NCBI GenBank assembly: GCA_023460975.1
Contig: JAEWOG010000090.1
Span: 157,495 to 221,494 of the forward strand
Direction: 5' to 3'
Length of the DNA stretch: 64,000 bases
DNA from: Actinomycetes bacterium
GTDB taxonomy: Bacteria; Actinomycetota; Actinomycetes; Propionibacteriales; Nocardioidaceae
Shown: in pieces, positions 25,811 to 37,100 of the stretch
Position numbering within the stretch: position 1 is the first letter of the stretch
How the letters are laid out: the number at the start of each line of letters is the position of its first letter
Notes under the pieces: model-generated
Databases searched by the model: none
What the model was told of the DNA's origin: nothing
What the model saw: the letters and a program-made list of their open reading frames with translations, nothing else
Translations under genes and position numbers: made by a program

Positions 25811-28144
25811 TCAGGGACGGCGCGCGGCGTTCAGCACGCGGATCGCCTTTTTGAGGACTGCGAACGGCAACTGCCCGCCCGCCGCCATCACGACACCGCG
25901 CAACGGCATCTGGTTGACCGCCGCAGCCATCATCGCGCTGTTGTCCCCGTCCTCGAGGTCGACGCGTCGCGTGGCGACCTTGAGCAGCAGCGTCCGCAAG
26001 CGCCGGCCCAACCACGTGCCCTCGAGGTCACCGATCGTCGAGTCCTCGTGGAACGGCGCCAGCGCGGCCGGCGTGGGCACGGCACGCCCCAGCACCGCAG
26101 CGAACGCGGCGTCGTCGAGCACGTGCGCCCGGTCGGGCTCGGGCTCGACCACCACACCGTCGAGCTGGACCCGTACGACCTCCCGGATGTCGCGGGAGGA
26201 CAGGCCGACGCGGATCTCGTACTCCCCCTGCGCCACGACCCACTGGCTGGTCGCCACGTCGTAGTGGGCGAAGGCCCGCTCATCGAGCGACATGCCGACC
26301 AGGCGGCTCTCCCCGGGCTCCACGAAGACCTTCGCAAAGGCCCGCAGCTCCTGATCGGGTCGCGCCACCCCTGCGCCGACAGCACCGACGTACGCCTGGA
26401 CGACGGTCGAACCGGCGCGCTCGCCGGTGTTGGTGACGCGTACGGCCACCCGCCGCTGCGTGCCCTCGCCGGTGAGGACCGGCGCCGCCACATCGAAGGT
26501 CGTGTATCCCAGACCGTGCCCGAAGGCGAAGCGCGGGGCGACACCCGCGGTGTCGTGGAATCGGTAGCCCACGTGGAACGTCTCGCGGTACTCGACCTGC
26601 GTCGGATGGTGTGCGAAGTGGGCGTGGGCGGGCAACTCCAGGGCCGACACCGGGATGGACTCGGCCAGCCGGCCGCCCGGTTCGACCTGCCCGACCAGGA
26701 CCTGCGCGAGCGCGCTCCCTGCTGCCTGACCGCCGAGGTAGGCCTCGACCAGTGCTGCGGGACGCTCCGCCCAGCCCATCTCCACCGGGGCGCCGTTGAC
26801 CAGCACGACGGCCGTGCGAGGGTTCGCCGCCAGCACGGCCTCGACGAGCGCCTCATGGCCGGCCGGCAACCGCAGGTGCTCGCGGTCGAACCCCTCCGAC
26901 TCGTACCGGGCCGGCAGCCCGACCACCAGCACCACCGCGTCGGCGGCGCCGGCGAGTGCGCGAGCCTCGGCCAGCTGGCCGGGCGAGGTGTCGCCCGTCG
27001 CCGCGTCGTAGCCATCGGCGTACGTCATCCGGTCCCCGAGAGCGTCACCGAGGGCATCGCGCAGGGCGTCGACGCGGGTGGGGTTGACCAGCGAGCTCCC
27101 CGCTCCCTGGAACCGCGGCACCCGCGCCATGGCGCCGATGAGAGCCACCGACCCCGTTGGGGCGAGCGGCAGGATCCCGTCGTTGGTGAGCAGTACGGTG
27201 GCCGCCGCGGCCGCCCGGCGCGCCAGGTCGTGGTGGGCGTCGAAGTCGGCCGCGACCGGCACGCTCCTGCCGGCCGCGACTCGCTGCACGAGGGCCACGA
27301 CGCGGGCGCACGCCGTGTCGAGGTCTTCCTCCGAGAGCTGTCCTGACTCCAGTGCCGCTGCCACTCGAGGGTCCCAGGCTCCACCGCTGCCGGGCATCTC
27401 CAGGTCCATTCCGGCCCGCACCCCCACGGGGCGGTCGGACACGCCGAGCCAGTCGCTGACCACCAAGCCGTCGAAGCCCCACTCCTCGCGCAGGATCTCG
27501 TGCAGGAGCCGGCGAGACTCGCCGGTGTGTTCGCCGTTGAGCTTGTTGTAGGAGCTCATGACCGTCCACGGCGCCGACTCGCGCACCGCGGTCTCGAAGC
27601 CCGCGAGGTAGATCTCGCGCAGTGTGCGCTCGTCGACGATGGTGTCGAGGCGCATCCGCTGGTGTTCCTGGTTGTTGGCGGCGAAGTGCTTGAGGCACGC
27701 GCCCACGCCGCGCGACTGGATGCCGCGCACCATCGCCGCGGCCGCCCGGCCTGACAGCAGGGGGTCCTCGGAGAGGTATTCGAAGTTGCGGCCTCCGGCG
27801 GGGTGACGCTTGATGTTCAGGCCGGGTCCGAGCAGGACCCCCACGCCTTGCTCGCGGGCCTCAGCCCCCAGCGCGGCCCCGACTTCCTCGAGGAGGTCGA
27901 GGTCCCAGGTCGCGCCGAGCGCCGATGCGGTTGGGAAGCAGGTGGCGGGCACGGACTCCGAGAGACCGAGATGGTCACCCGATCGCACCTGCTTGCGGAC
28001 GCCGTGCGGGCCGTCGGTGAGCGTGATGGACTCGACGCCACCGAGTCGTTCGGTGCTCCAGAAGTCATGCCCCGACAGCAGCCGGATCTTGTCCCGGCGA
28101 CTCAGACGCGCCACCACCTGCTCGGCCGGCGTGGTCTCGCTCAT
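25811..28144 (-). CDS. Beta-glucosidase, glycoside hydrolase family 3
   Basis: A 777-residue GH3 enzyme without signal peptide, so probably cytoplasmic. The N-terminal barrel has LTDGPHGVRKQ, LGPGLNIKRHPAGGRNFEYLSEDP, GVGACLKHFAANNQEHQRM and the nucleophile loop LVVSDWLG (Asp about 230). The alpha/beta sandwich contains LLTNDGILPL and the acid/base region YESEGFDREHLRLP. A C-terminal Fn3-like domain has VRVTNTGERAGSTVVQAYV and ELRAFAKVFVEPGES. It should cleave terminal beta-linked glucose or related sugars. ATG 28144 has GGAGGGGAG upstream. About 80 extra residues follow the Fn3 domain, longer than many homologues. Confidence 0.93.
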   Translation of the reverse strand: MSETTPAEQVVARLSRRDKIRLLSGHDFWSTERLGGVESITLTDGPHGVRKQVRSGDHLGLSESVPATCFPTASALGATWDLDLLEEVGAALGAEAREQGVGVLLGPGLNIKRHPAGGRNFEYLSEDPLLSGRAAAAMVRGIQSRGVGACLKHFAANNQEHQRMRLDTIVDERTLREIYLAGFETAVRESAPWTVMSSYNKLNGEHTGESRRLLHEILREEWGFDGLVVSDWLGVSDRPVGVRAGMDLEMPGSGGAWDPRVAAALESGQLSEEDLDTACARVVALVQRVAAGRSVPVAADFDAHHDLARRAAAAATVLLTNDGILPLAPTGSVALIGAMARVPRFQGAGSSLVNPTRVDALRDALGDALGDRMTYADGYDAATGDTSPGQLAEARALAGAADAVVLVVGLPARYESEGFDREHLRLPAGHEALVEAVLAANPRTAVVLVNGAPVEMGWAERPAALVEAYLGGQAAGSALAQVLVGQVEPGGRLAESIPVSALELPAHAHFAHHPTQVEYRETFHVGYRFHDTAGVAPRFAFGHGLGYTTFDVAAPVLTGEGTQRRVAVRVTNTGERAGSTVVQAYVGAVGAGVARPDQELRAFAKVFVEPGESRLVGMSLDERAFAHYDVATSQWVVAQGEYEIRVGLSSRDIREVVRVQLDGVVVEPEPDRAHVLDDAAFAAVLGRAVPTPAALAPFHEDSTIGDLEGTWLGRRLRTLLLKVATRRVDLEDGDNSAMMAAAVNQMPLRGVVMAAGGQLPFAVLKKAIRVLNAARRP

Positions 28145-28223
28145 GCGTACTCCCCTCCGTGGTGGGCCTGACTCTAGAGAGTCGACCCTGACCACGTGCC
28201 GGCCACCGGCCGCGGGGACGTCG

Positions 28224-28985
28224 TCAGCCCCGCGCTGGAGGCGCGATCCGGACAGGCTTGCCCCACGCAGAGAAGGTCTGCAGGTTCCGCGCGCTGACTC
28301 CCCCGAGCGTCGCCGTGGCGTCGATGCGGACCGTACGGTCGTCGTCGGCCAGCCAGATCGAGTAGTGGCTGTGGGTGACCCCCATCGCCGTGGGCGAGCC
28401 CACGTACTCACGCGCGCGCACTCCGCTGATGGTGCGCACCTTCCCTGTGGGGGTGTAGCCCGTCGCGCTGGACGCCAGGACCGTGCGCAGGTAGGCGGGC
28501 TGGTTCGTCGCGCGGTACGTGGCGGCGACCAGGTGGGCCAGTTGCTCCTGCTCCGAGCCGTTCGCCTTGGCCCGGACCCAGGCCGTCGCACCGGGGGCGC
28601 GCCACCACGCCGCCTTGCCCAGCGAGATGAACCCCGCACCCGAGCGAGCGGTCATCGAGACGTCCATGGTGCGGCCATAGCGGTGCCGGGCGACCGTCTT
28701 GTCGTCCGTGTTGAGGGTCGTGACGCTCACCGTCGCGTCGCGCGTGAGCTTGCCGATCACGCACGATGCCAGCCGCGAGGCAGGGACCGGCTTCTCGGGA
28801 GCCAGCAGCCGCTTGCGGCACGCCTTGGCGCCACTGCGTCGAGCGCTTGTCGCCCCGTGGGCCGCGGATTCCTGACGATGATCAGCGCTGGCGCTGGGTG
28901 CGGTCGCACCAGCGACGGCGGGTACGGGCAGCAGCGCGGCGAGCACGCCGAGAGCAGCTGCGGCGAGGGCGGTACGAAAGGGCAC
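28224..28985 (-). CDS. Secreted protein of unknown function
   Basis: A 253-residue protein with a clear Sec signal peptide (MPFRTALAAAALGVLAALLPVPAVAGA, cleavage near residue 26). The mature part begins with a disordered Ser/Ala stretch, then a beta-rich domain with VSVTTLNTDDKTVARHRYGRTMDVSM and YSIWLADDDRTVRIDATATLGG, reminiscent of LolA/LppX lipid-binding folds, but without the lipobox those actinobacterial proteins have. Two Cys (about 56 and 75) could form a disulfide. I cannot assign a function. Confidence 0.72.
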   Translation of the reverse strand: MPFRTALAAAALGVLAALLPVPAVAGATAPSASADHRQESAAHGATSARRSGAKACRKRLLAPEKPVPASRLASCVIGKLTRDATVSVTTLNTDDKTVARHRYGRTMDVSMTARSGAGFISLGKAAWWRAPGATAWVRAKANGSEQEQLAHLVAATYRATNQPAYLRTVLASSATGYTPTGKVRTISGVRAREYVGSPTAMGVTHSHYSIWLADDDRTVRIDATATLGGVSARNLQTFSAWGKPVRIAPPARG

Positions 28986-29055
28986 GACAACTCCTGGGTT
29001 CCGGGGAAGGAACCCGGGAGTCTAGACGTACGTCGAGCACCGCCCTCGAGCAGGG

Positions 29056-30501
29056 TCAGCGCGCCGCGGCGCCCGTTCCCTGACCGCGACGGCGATTGCG
29101 CGGGCGCCGGCTCCCCGAGCCGGCGGGCTGCTGCTTGGCGCCCCCGCCCGAGGACGCCTTCTGGCCGGTGGGGCGAGGTCCGCCGGCCTTCGCGGCGGCA
29201 GGCTGTCCGGCGCCGGCCGAGGCGGTACGCCCGCCGCGGCGTCCCCGCGACTGCGAGGCTCCGGACGACTTCGGGCGAGCCCCCGAGGTCTTGCGTGCTC
29301 CCGCGCCCGCGGGCTGCTCGAACTCGATGGCGCCGGGCAGCGACCGCTCTCCGGGAGCCAGTTCGGACAGCACCGGGTGCGCCGAGCCCTGGATGCGCGT
29401 GGTGTGCGGCTTGATTCCCGCCGCGCGGGTCAGGTCGCGAACGTCCTTGACCTGCTCGGAGGTCATCAGCGTCACCACGGTGCCCTCGTTGCCCGCGCGA
29501 GCCGTTCGGCCCGAACGGTGCAGGTACGCCTTGTGCTCGGCCGGCGGGTCGGCGTGGACCACGAGGGCGACGTCGTCGACGTGGATGCCACGGGCGGCGA
29601 TGTCGGTCGCCACCAAGGCCGAGGCGCGGCCGTCGTGGAAGGCCTCCAGGTTGCGGGTGCGCGCGTTCTGACCGAGGTTGCCGTGCAGCTCCACGGCCGG
29701 AACCCCGTTGCGGTTGAGCTGACGAGCCAGGGCCTTGGCGCCGTGCTTGGTGCGGGTGAACACGACCGTACGACCGGGCGCGCTGGTGAGGTCGACGAGG
29801 ATCGAGAGACGGTGCTCGCGGTCGATCTGCAGCACGTGGTGGGTCATCGTGGCCACGGGGGACTGCGCGGAGTCGGCCTCGTGGGTCACCGGGGAGTCGA
29901 GGAACTGGCGAACCAGCACGTCGATCCCGTTGTCCAGCGTGGCGGAGAAGAGCAGCCGCTGGCCGCCCTTCGGGGTCTTCTGCAGCAGGCGCCGCACGGC
30001 GGGCAGGAAGCCCAGATCGGCCATGTGGTCGGCCTCGTCCAGGACGGTGATCTCGATGTCGTCGAGGCGGCAGTGGCCCTGCCCGATGAGGTCCTCGAGA
30101 CGGCCCGGGCAGGCGATGACGATGTCGACACCGCGCTTGAGGGCACTCACCTGGGGGTTCTGGCCGACGCCGCCGAAGATGGTGCGGGTGGACAGGCCGG
30201 CCGCGGCTGCGAGCGGTGCCAGCGACGCCTCGATCTGGCCGACCAGCTCGCGCGTCGGGGCGAGGATCAGCGCCCGCGGCGCACCGGGGGCGGCCTTGCG
30301 GGCTCCCATGAGGCGGGTGACGAGCGGCAGCAGGAAGGCGTACGTCTTGCCGGAGCCGGTACGGCCGCGGCCGAGCACGTCGCGCCCGGCCATGGAGTCG
30401 GGCAGCGTCGCCGCCTGGATCGGGGTGGGGGTGGTGATGGAGTGCGAGCGCAGGACGGAGTTCAGCTCCGCCGGCACGCCCAGGTCTTCGAAGGAGGGCA
30501 C
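29056..30501 (-). CDS. DEAD-box RNA helicase with basic Gly/Ala-rich tail
   Basis: A 481-residue helicase. Q-motif TTPTPIQAATLPDSMAGRDVLG, motif I GRTGSGKT, Ib APTRELVGQ, motif II DEADHM, motif III SAT, and the second lobe with VVFTRTKHGA, DIAARGIHVDDV and HRSGRTARAG are complete. The last 110 residues are low-complexity Gly/Arg/Pro/Ala (GRRGGRTASAG, RRPRNRRRGQG), typical of RNA-binding tails in actinobacterial RhlE-like proteins. GTG 30501 (VPSFEDLGVP) is chosen because the helicase fold begins there, though the frame stays open upstream. Confidence 0.92.
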   Translation of the reverse strand: MPSFEDLGVPAELNSVLRSHSITTPTPIQAATLPDSMAGRDVLGRGRTGSGKTYAFLLPLVTRLMGARKAAPGAPRALILAPTRELVGQIEASLAPLAAAAGLSTRTIFGGVGQNPQVSALKRGVDIVIACPGRLEDLIGQGHCRLDDIEITVLDEADHMADLGFLPAVRRLLQKTPKGGQRLLFSATLDNGIDVLVRQFLDSPVTHEADSAQSPVATMTHHVLQIDREHRLSILVDLTSAPGRTVVFTRTKHGAKALARQLNRNGVPAVELHGNLGQNARTRNLEAFHDGRASALVATDIAARGIHVDDVALVVHADPPAEHKAYLHRSGRTARAGNEGTVVTLMTSEQVKDVRDLTRAAGIKPHTTRIQGSAHPVLSELAPGERSLPGAIEFEQPAGAGARKTSGARPKSSGASQSRGRRGGRTASAGAGQPAAAKAGGPRPTGQKASSGGGAKQQPAGSGSRRPRNRRRGQGTGAAAR

Positions 30502-30835
30502 GTGGCTTCTTCCGCAATCTCGTCCCACCGACAGCCGGGCCCGAGATGCCCTCGGACGGCTACGCATGGAGAACCACGAGCGCCGAAGGCGCCACGGCGG
30601 AGCTGCGACATGCGGTCAACCCGCGGCGGGAGCACAACGAGCTGAGACTCCAGACTACCGGTGTGACTCGTCGAGAACCCAGCCGGCTCACGCCCGAACG
30701 AGCGTGAGACGCGCCACCCCCGCTGGTTGAGCTTGTCGAAACCAAGACGCCCGCCGGTTGAGCCCGTCGAAACCAGCGCGTCTCGACAAGCTCGACGAGC
30801 GGAGGCGTCTCGACGAACGGAGGCGTCTCGACGAA
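30502..30835. other. 334-bp intergenic region with REP-like repeats
   Basis: The part next to the helicase (30502-30720) presumably holds its promoter; I see no clear boxes and no coding bias. From 30721 the region is filled by short repeats, described separately. No gene is supported. Confidence 0.6.
30721..30835. repeat. REP-like CGCTGGTTGAGCTTGTCGAAACC repeats and an 18-bp tandem array
   Basis: Two inverse units (GGTTGAGCTTGTCGAAACC at about 30725-30743 and GGTTGAGCCCGTCGAAACC at about 30755-30773) are followed by the forward unit GTCTCGACAAGCTCGACGAG and then by two further copies of an 18-bp unit, GCGTCTCGACGAACGGAG, that look like slippage products of the same element. It is the same family as at 10223-10310. 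Confidence 0.7.
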
Positions 30836-31162
30836 CTAGACGACCGCTGTGCTCACTTCGAGAAGCGCGACGGTGTCCTCGAAGTCCTCGAGCGAGGCGG
30901 GTTGGCCCTCGGCGCTCCACAGCTCGTAGAGCTGCGCAGCGTACGCGGCGTGCTGGGCGGCCGGGCTGGCCGCCATCGCGTCTGGCCGCTCCGTACGAAG
31001 GTGCCGCAGTCTCTCGTTGGCGTTGTTCCAACTGCGTTCGAGGGAGGCAGTCGCGATGGGGGTCTCCGTCGACCCGTCTGCCGTGGCAGACCAGAGGACG
31101 CCGAAGCCCACGAACACCGCACCGGCCATGGCCACCATCGCAGTCTCGGATGTGATCCGCAT
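30836..31162 (-). CDS. Small membrane-anchored or secreted hypothetical protein
   Basis: A 108-residue protein. The N-terminal segment TAMVAMAGAVFVGFGVLWSATADG is a single hydrophobic helix (signal anchor or signal peptide). The outer part is helical with LERSWNNANERLRHLRTERPDAM and no Cys. GC3 is consistent with coding, but I know no family. The stop lies at the edge of the repeat array, so the C-terminus could be repeat-derived. Confidence 0.5.
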   Translation of the reverse strand: MRITSETAMVAMAGAVFVGFGVLWSATADGSTETPIATASLERSWNNANERLRHLRTERPDAMAASPAAQHAAYAAQLYELWSAEGQPASLEDFEDTVALLEVSTAVV

Positions 31163-31254
31163 GCCGCCAGCGTGGCCGGCCGAACCGTACGCAAGGTGTC
31201 GGGCGGGCCAACACGGGCCCAGCGCTCGGGGAACGAGCGGTCCCGGAAGAAGGC

Positions 31255-31290
31255 CGCAGCCCCCGCCCGCCGAAGCGGACGAGGGCTGCG
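31255..31290 (-). terminator. Probable katG terminator hairpin
   Basis: CGCAGCCC (31255-31262) and GGGCTGCG (31283-31290) pair, with inner CCGC/GCGG matches, starting 20 nt past the katG stop. No U-tract is seen. Confidence 0.5.
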
Positions 31291-31310
31291 AGAGGCTGCC
31301 TGCGCTGAGA

Positions 31311-33506
<2,196 letters not shown>

Positions 33507-33541
33507 TGAGAATCCTCTCGGTTTCGGTCGGGTGGTGACGC

Positions 33542-33973
33542 TCAGGACGTCGAGCAGTCGGGGCAGGTGCCCCAATAGACGACCTCGGCCTCGTCGATGA
33601 CGAAACCGTGGTCGTCCGATGCGTTCAGGCAAGGGGCGTGGCCCACTGCGCAGTCCACGTCGCCGATGGCGCCGCACGAGCGACACACGACGTGGTGGTG
33701 GTTGTCCCCCACACGCGCCTCATACCTGGCCACGTGCCCGCGGGGCTGGATGCGGCGTACGAGGCTGGCGTCGGTCAGCGCCTTGAGCACGTCATAGACG
33801 GCCTGGTGAGAGACGTCGCCCAACGAGGTCCGTACGGCCGCGATCACGCGGTCGGTGTCGGCGTGCGGGTGGGCGTGGACCGCCTCGAGGACGGCGACCC
33901 GGGGCCGGGTCACACGAAGCTCGGAGTCCCGGAGCATCTGCTCCAGTGTGCTGCGGTCGGACATGAGTACCAT
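33542..33973 (-). CDS. furA: Fur family peroxide/iron-responsive repressor
   Basis: A 143-residue regulator with a winged helix (LRVTRPRVAVLEAVHAHPHADTDRVIAAVR, VSHQAVYDVLKALTDASLVRRI) and metal sites: HHHVVCRSCG, the second pair CPDC at the C-terminus (structural zinc) and the His cluster. The gene order furA-katG and sequence fit FurA/CatR, which releases DNA on oxidation. Of three nearby ATGs (33976, 33973, 33964), 33973 has the best spacing from AAAAAGGA. Confidence 0.93.
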   Translation of the reverse strand: MVLMSDRSTLEQMLRDSELRVTRPRVAVLEAVHAHPHADTDRVIAAVRTSLGDVSHQAVYDVLKALTDASLVRRIQPRGHVARYEARVGDNHHHVVCRSCGAIGDVDCAVGHAPCLNASDDHGFVIDEAEVVYWGTCPDCSTS

Positions 33974-33984
33974 CATGGTCCTTT

Positions 33985-34003
33985 TTCTTGAATCATTCAA
34001 GAA
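33985..34003. promoter_or_regulatory. FurA box upstream of furA-katG
   Basis: TTCTTGAATCATTCAAGAA is a perfect 19-bp palindrome ending 11 nt before the furA start, overlapping the ribosome-site side of the leader. It closely matches actinobacterial FurA/CatR sites and indicates autoregulation of the operon. Confidence 0.8.
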
Positions 34004-34047
34004 AGGGTTGCCTTGCTTGACGCGACCGCCTTCGCCACCCACACCCC

Positions 34048-34089
34048 GAGGGCCGGGAGGTGCAGCGTTGCATGCACCTCCCGGCCCTC
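34048..34089 (-). terminator. Strong hairpin after the metallophosphoesterase gene
   Basis: GAGGGCCGGGAGGTGCA (34048-34064) pairs perfectly with 34073-34089 around an 8-nt loop, beginning 14 nt after the stop at 34104. The 17-bp GC-rich stem suits an intrinsic terminator, and it also shields furA. Confidence 0.75.
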
Positions 34090-34103
34090 TTCCGTCTGAG
34101 TTG

Positions 34104-37100
34104 TCAGCGGACGACGCGAACCCTGAGCACCGTGTGGGCAGCGGCGGTGCTCGAGCTACCCAGATAGGCCACACGGATCACGTGGACTCCGCGCTTGAGC
34201 TTGCCCAGACGAAGCGTCAGGCGGCCGTCATCGGCGGCCTTGAGCCTGGCTGTGCGGGTCCGCTTGCCGACGGTGACCTTCACCTTGCCGATCACGTCAC
34301 CAGCACTGGCCACCCGCACCCTCAGCCGAACCGTCTTGCCCACCCGGGCCCTGCCGTCCACGGCAGCCCTGACCTTCGCCGGAGCAAGCGTGTCCGCCTC
34401 ACCCGCACCGGGGTCCGACGGGGTTCCGGAGATCGGCGCCGCAGCGACGTCGAATCCGGCCGAACGAGCCACGACGGGATCGTGACCCACCACCTTGGCA
34501 GTGACCTCCACGGTCAGTGTTCGACCGCGATCCGCCTCGCCGGTGCGGTACTCAGTGCCCGTGGCGCCGGCAATCGGTGTGCCGTTGCGGAACCACTGGA
34601 CTCGCATCGTGGCGCCGTCGGTGTTGTCCCACTCGCCCATCGACGCGTGCACCAGCGCACCCGCCTCGGCTGGACCCGAGATGGCCGGAGCACCCGTGTT
34701 GACCGGTGCCTTGGGGGCAACCACGCGGACGGTACGGGTCACCGACGTCTGGTTGCCGTTGGCATCAGCCACCGAATAGACGAGGGTGTACGTGCCCAGG
34801 CTCGAGGTGTTCACCGCACCGGTCACACGCACCAGGTCCGTGATGCTGCCGTCGGTGTCGTCAGTCGCAATGACCCCGTCCATCACGTCGAAGGCGCTGC
34901 CGTGGACGACCTCGGTGACATCGCCGACGGTGATGACCGGAGGCTTCGTGTCCGTGCCCGCGCTCTGCGCGGTGAAGACGGCCATCTGCCCCACCTCACC
35001 AGGCAGGTCGTCGCCCGACGAGGCGTCGATGCTGGTCGCGTACCAAGCGTAGGTCTCCCCCGCGGTCAGACCACCCCACGACACCTGCGCCGGCCAGCCG
35101 GAGCGAGCCGTCGTCGTGCCGATGACCTCATCAGTGGGCTGGACCACGGTGACCGCATCCGTGACGAAACTGGTGGTCCGAGTTTCCAACTGCACGGGCA
35201 GTGTGAAGTCGTCTTCCTTGCCGTTGTATCGGGAGCGGTCGTCGTACTCGGTCGCACCGAAGTTGTCCAGCAACGCCGAGTACGTGTCCACGCTCATCTC
35301 AGCCCGGTCGACATCGAACTGCAACAGGCGGAAGAAGGAGGATCCGAACTGCAGTCCGTCGTTGGGGTTGTATCCCCCGATCTCCGCGAGCCCCAACTCT
35401 CCCGCCGACACCTTGTAGAACTGGTAGTCGGCCAACAGTTCGACGACGTTGTTGCCCTCCTCGCCGAGGTTGCGGACGACCTCGATGTTGACCCCGTGCT
35501 CGTGTCCCGACAGGACGAGGAAGACGTTCGGGTTCTTGGCCGCCACCTGGTTGCGCACCTTGTTGCCGTCGTACGACAGCCCCGCCTTGCGGCCGTCCGG
35601 GTTCGTGCTCGGCGTGGTGTGCGCGTGCGTCTGCACGATCGCGTTGCGGTCCTTGTACTGCTCCAGGACCTGGTTGGCCCAGGCAATCTCCTCCTCGTCG
35701 ACCCCGAAGCCGAGGTTGACCACGATGAAGTCGATGCCCGACGCAGTGAACAGGTTGAACGAGTTGGACGAGTCTCCCGGCTTCCACGGGTGGTAGCTCG
35801 CCCCCTGGGTGCGCCAGCCCTCTTGGGCCTGCACGGCTTCGTAGCGGTCGGGCCCGAAGAAGTCGTTGTACATGGCATCGACGCCGGTCTCGGTGCCGTA
35901 GCGGTTGTCGTGGTTGCCTGGCAGCACCGAGTTGACCACGCCGGCCTCGTCGAGGATGCGTTGGGCCTGCGAGGCCACCTCGAACTGGGCGCGCGCGTTG
36001 GCCACATAGCCGGGGGTGAAGTTGGTCTGGCTGTGAAGGTCCTCAATCACGTCACCGGTGTGGGCAGCGAACGCGATCTTGCGCTTCGCGGCGTTGTCGG
36101 CGATCCACTGAGTGACCGACGTGTAAGCCAGCTTCCAACGATCGCGCTCGGCGGCCGTCTCCTGCTCCACTGCGCCCTCTGAGAGGTACTGGGTGTCCGT
36201 GAGGTGCGCGATCGAGAAGTCGTAGTCGTCGGGGTTCTCGAACCCGTCCGCGACCGGCTTGTCGAGATCGTCGGCGAACGGGTCCCCACCAGTGATGAGC
36301 ACCGGCACCTCGGCGCCGACGCGATGCGTGGCCAGGACGTCGCCGCGCAGGGTCACCTCGCCCGTGGCCGTACCACGGGCCCTGTCGACGGCGACCCACT
36401 TCGTGCCGTTCCACAGGCGCAGCACAACCTCACGCGTCGGGTCGACCGTCCCGGTCCAGCTGACCTCCTGACCCGCTCCTGCGCCAGCGGGCACGTCGAA
36501 GCGCTGGTACGAGAGCCCCTTCGCTGATGGGCTCGAGGTGCTGATGCCGTCACCGGGAAGTTGCGCCTGCTCGATCACCTCGACGTCCTCCCCGGCGAAC
36601 TCCAAGGTGGTCGGCAGGGCCGCGAGTGCTCCTTGCTCCCCCGACGGCGCCGCGACGGCCTCCGCACGACGGAACGTGGTCACCACGTCACCGCCGCTCG
36701 GGTTGGTAGCGACGGCGGACAACGTGACGCTGCCCTTGGCCTGCCCCGTTTCCGTACCTCCCGAGGCGGGGATGTTGGCCGACGTGAACTCGACGCGTTC
36801 GGCGATCACGTTGCCGAAGTGGTCGTGGCCGTCCACGGTGAGGGTGTGGGTTCCGGACTTCATCCCGGCCCCCACGAGTTCGCCTGGCTCGACAGGAGAG
36901 CCATCGAGAGCGTAGGAGACGTCACGTCCTGCAGCCCCAGCGTTGTTGAGCTCCACTTCCAGCGGCGTGGCGCGCGTGAGGCGCTCGCCAGCAGCCGGCG
37001 AGGAGGTCCGTACGGTCACGAGGTCGGAGGCGTCCCGGTCGCCGAAGGCCGCAGCCTGCATCGCAAGAACCTCATCGAGCGCGACTGCACGAGAGAAGAT

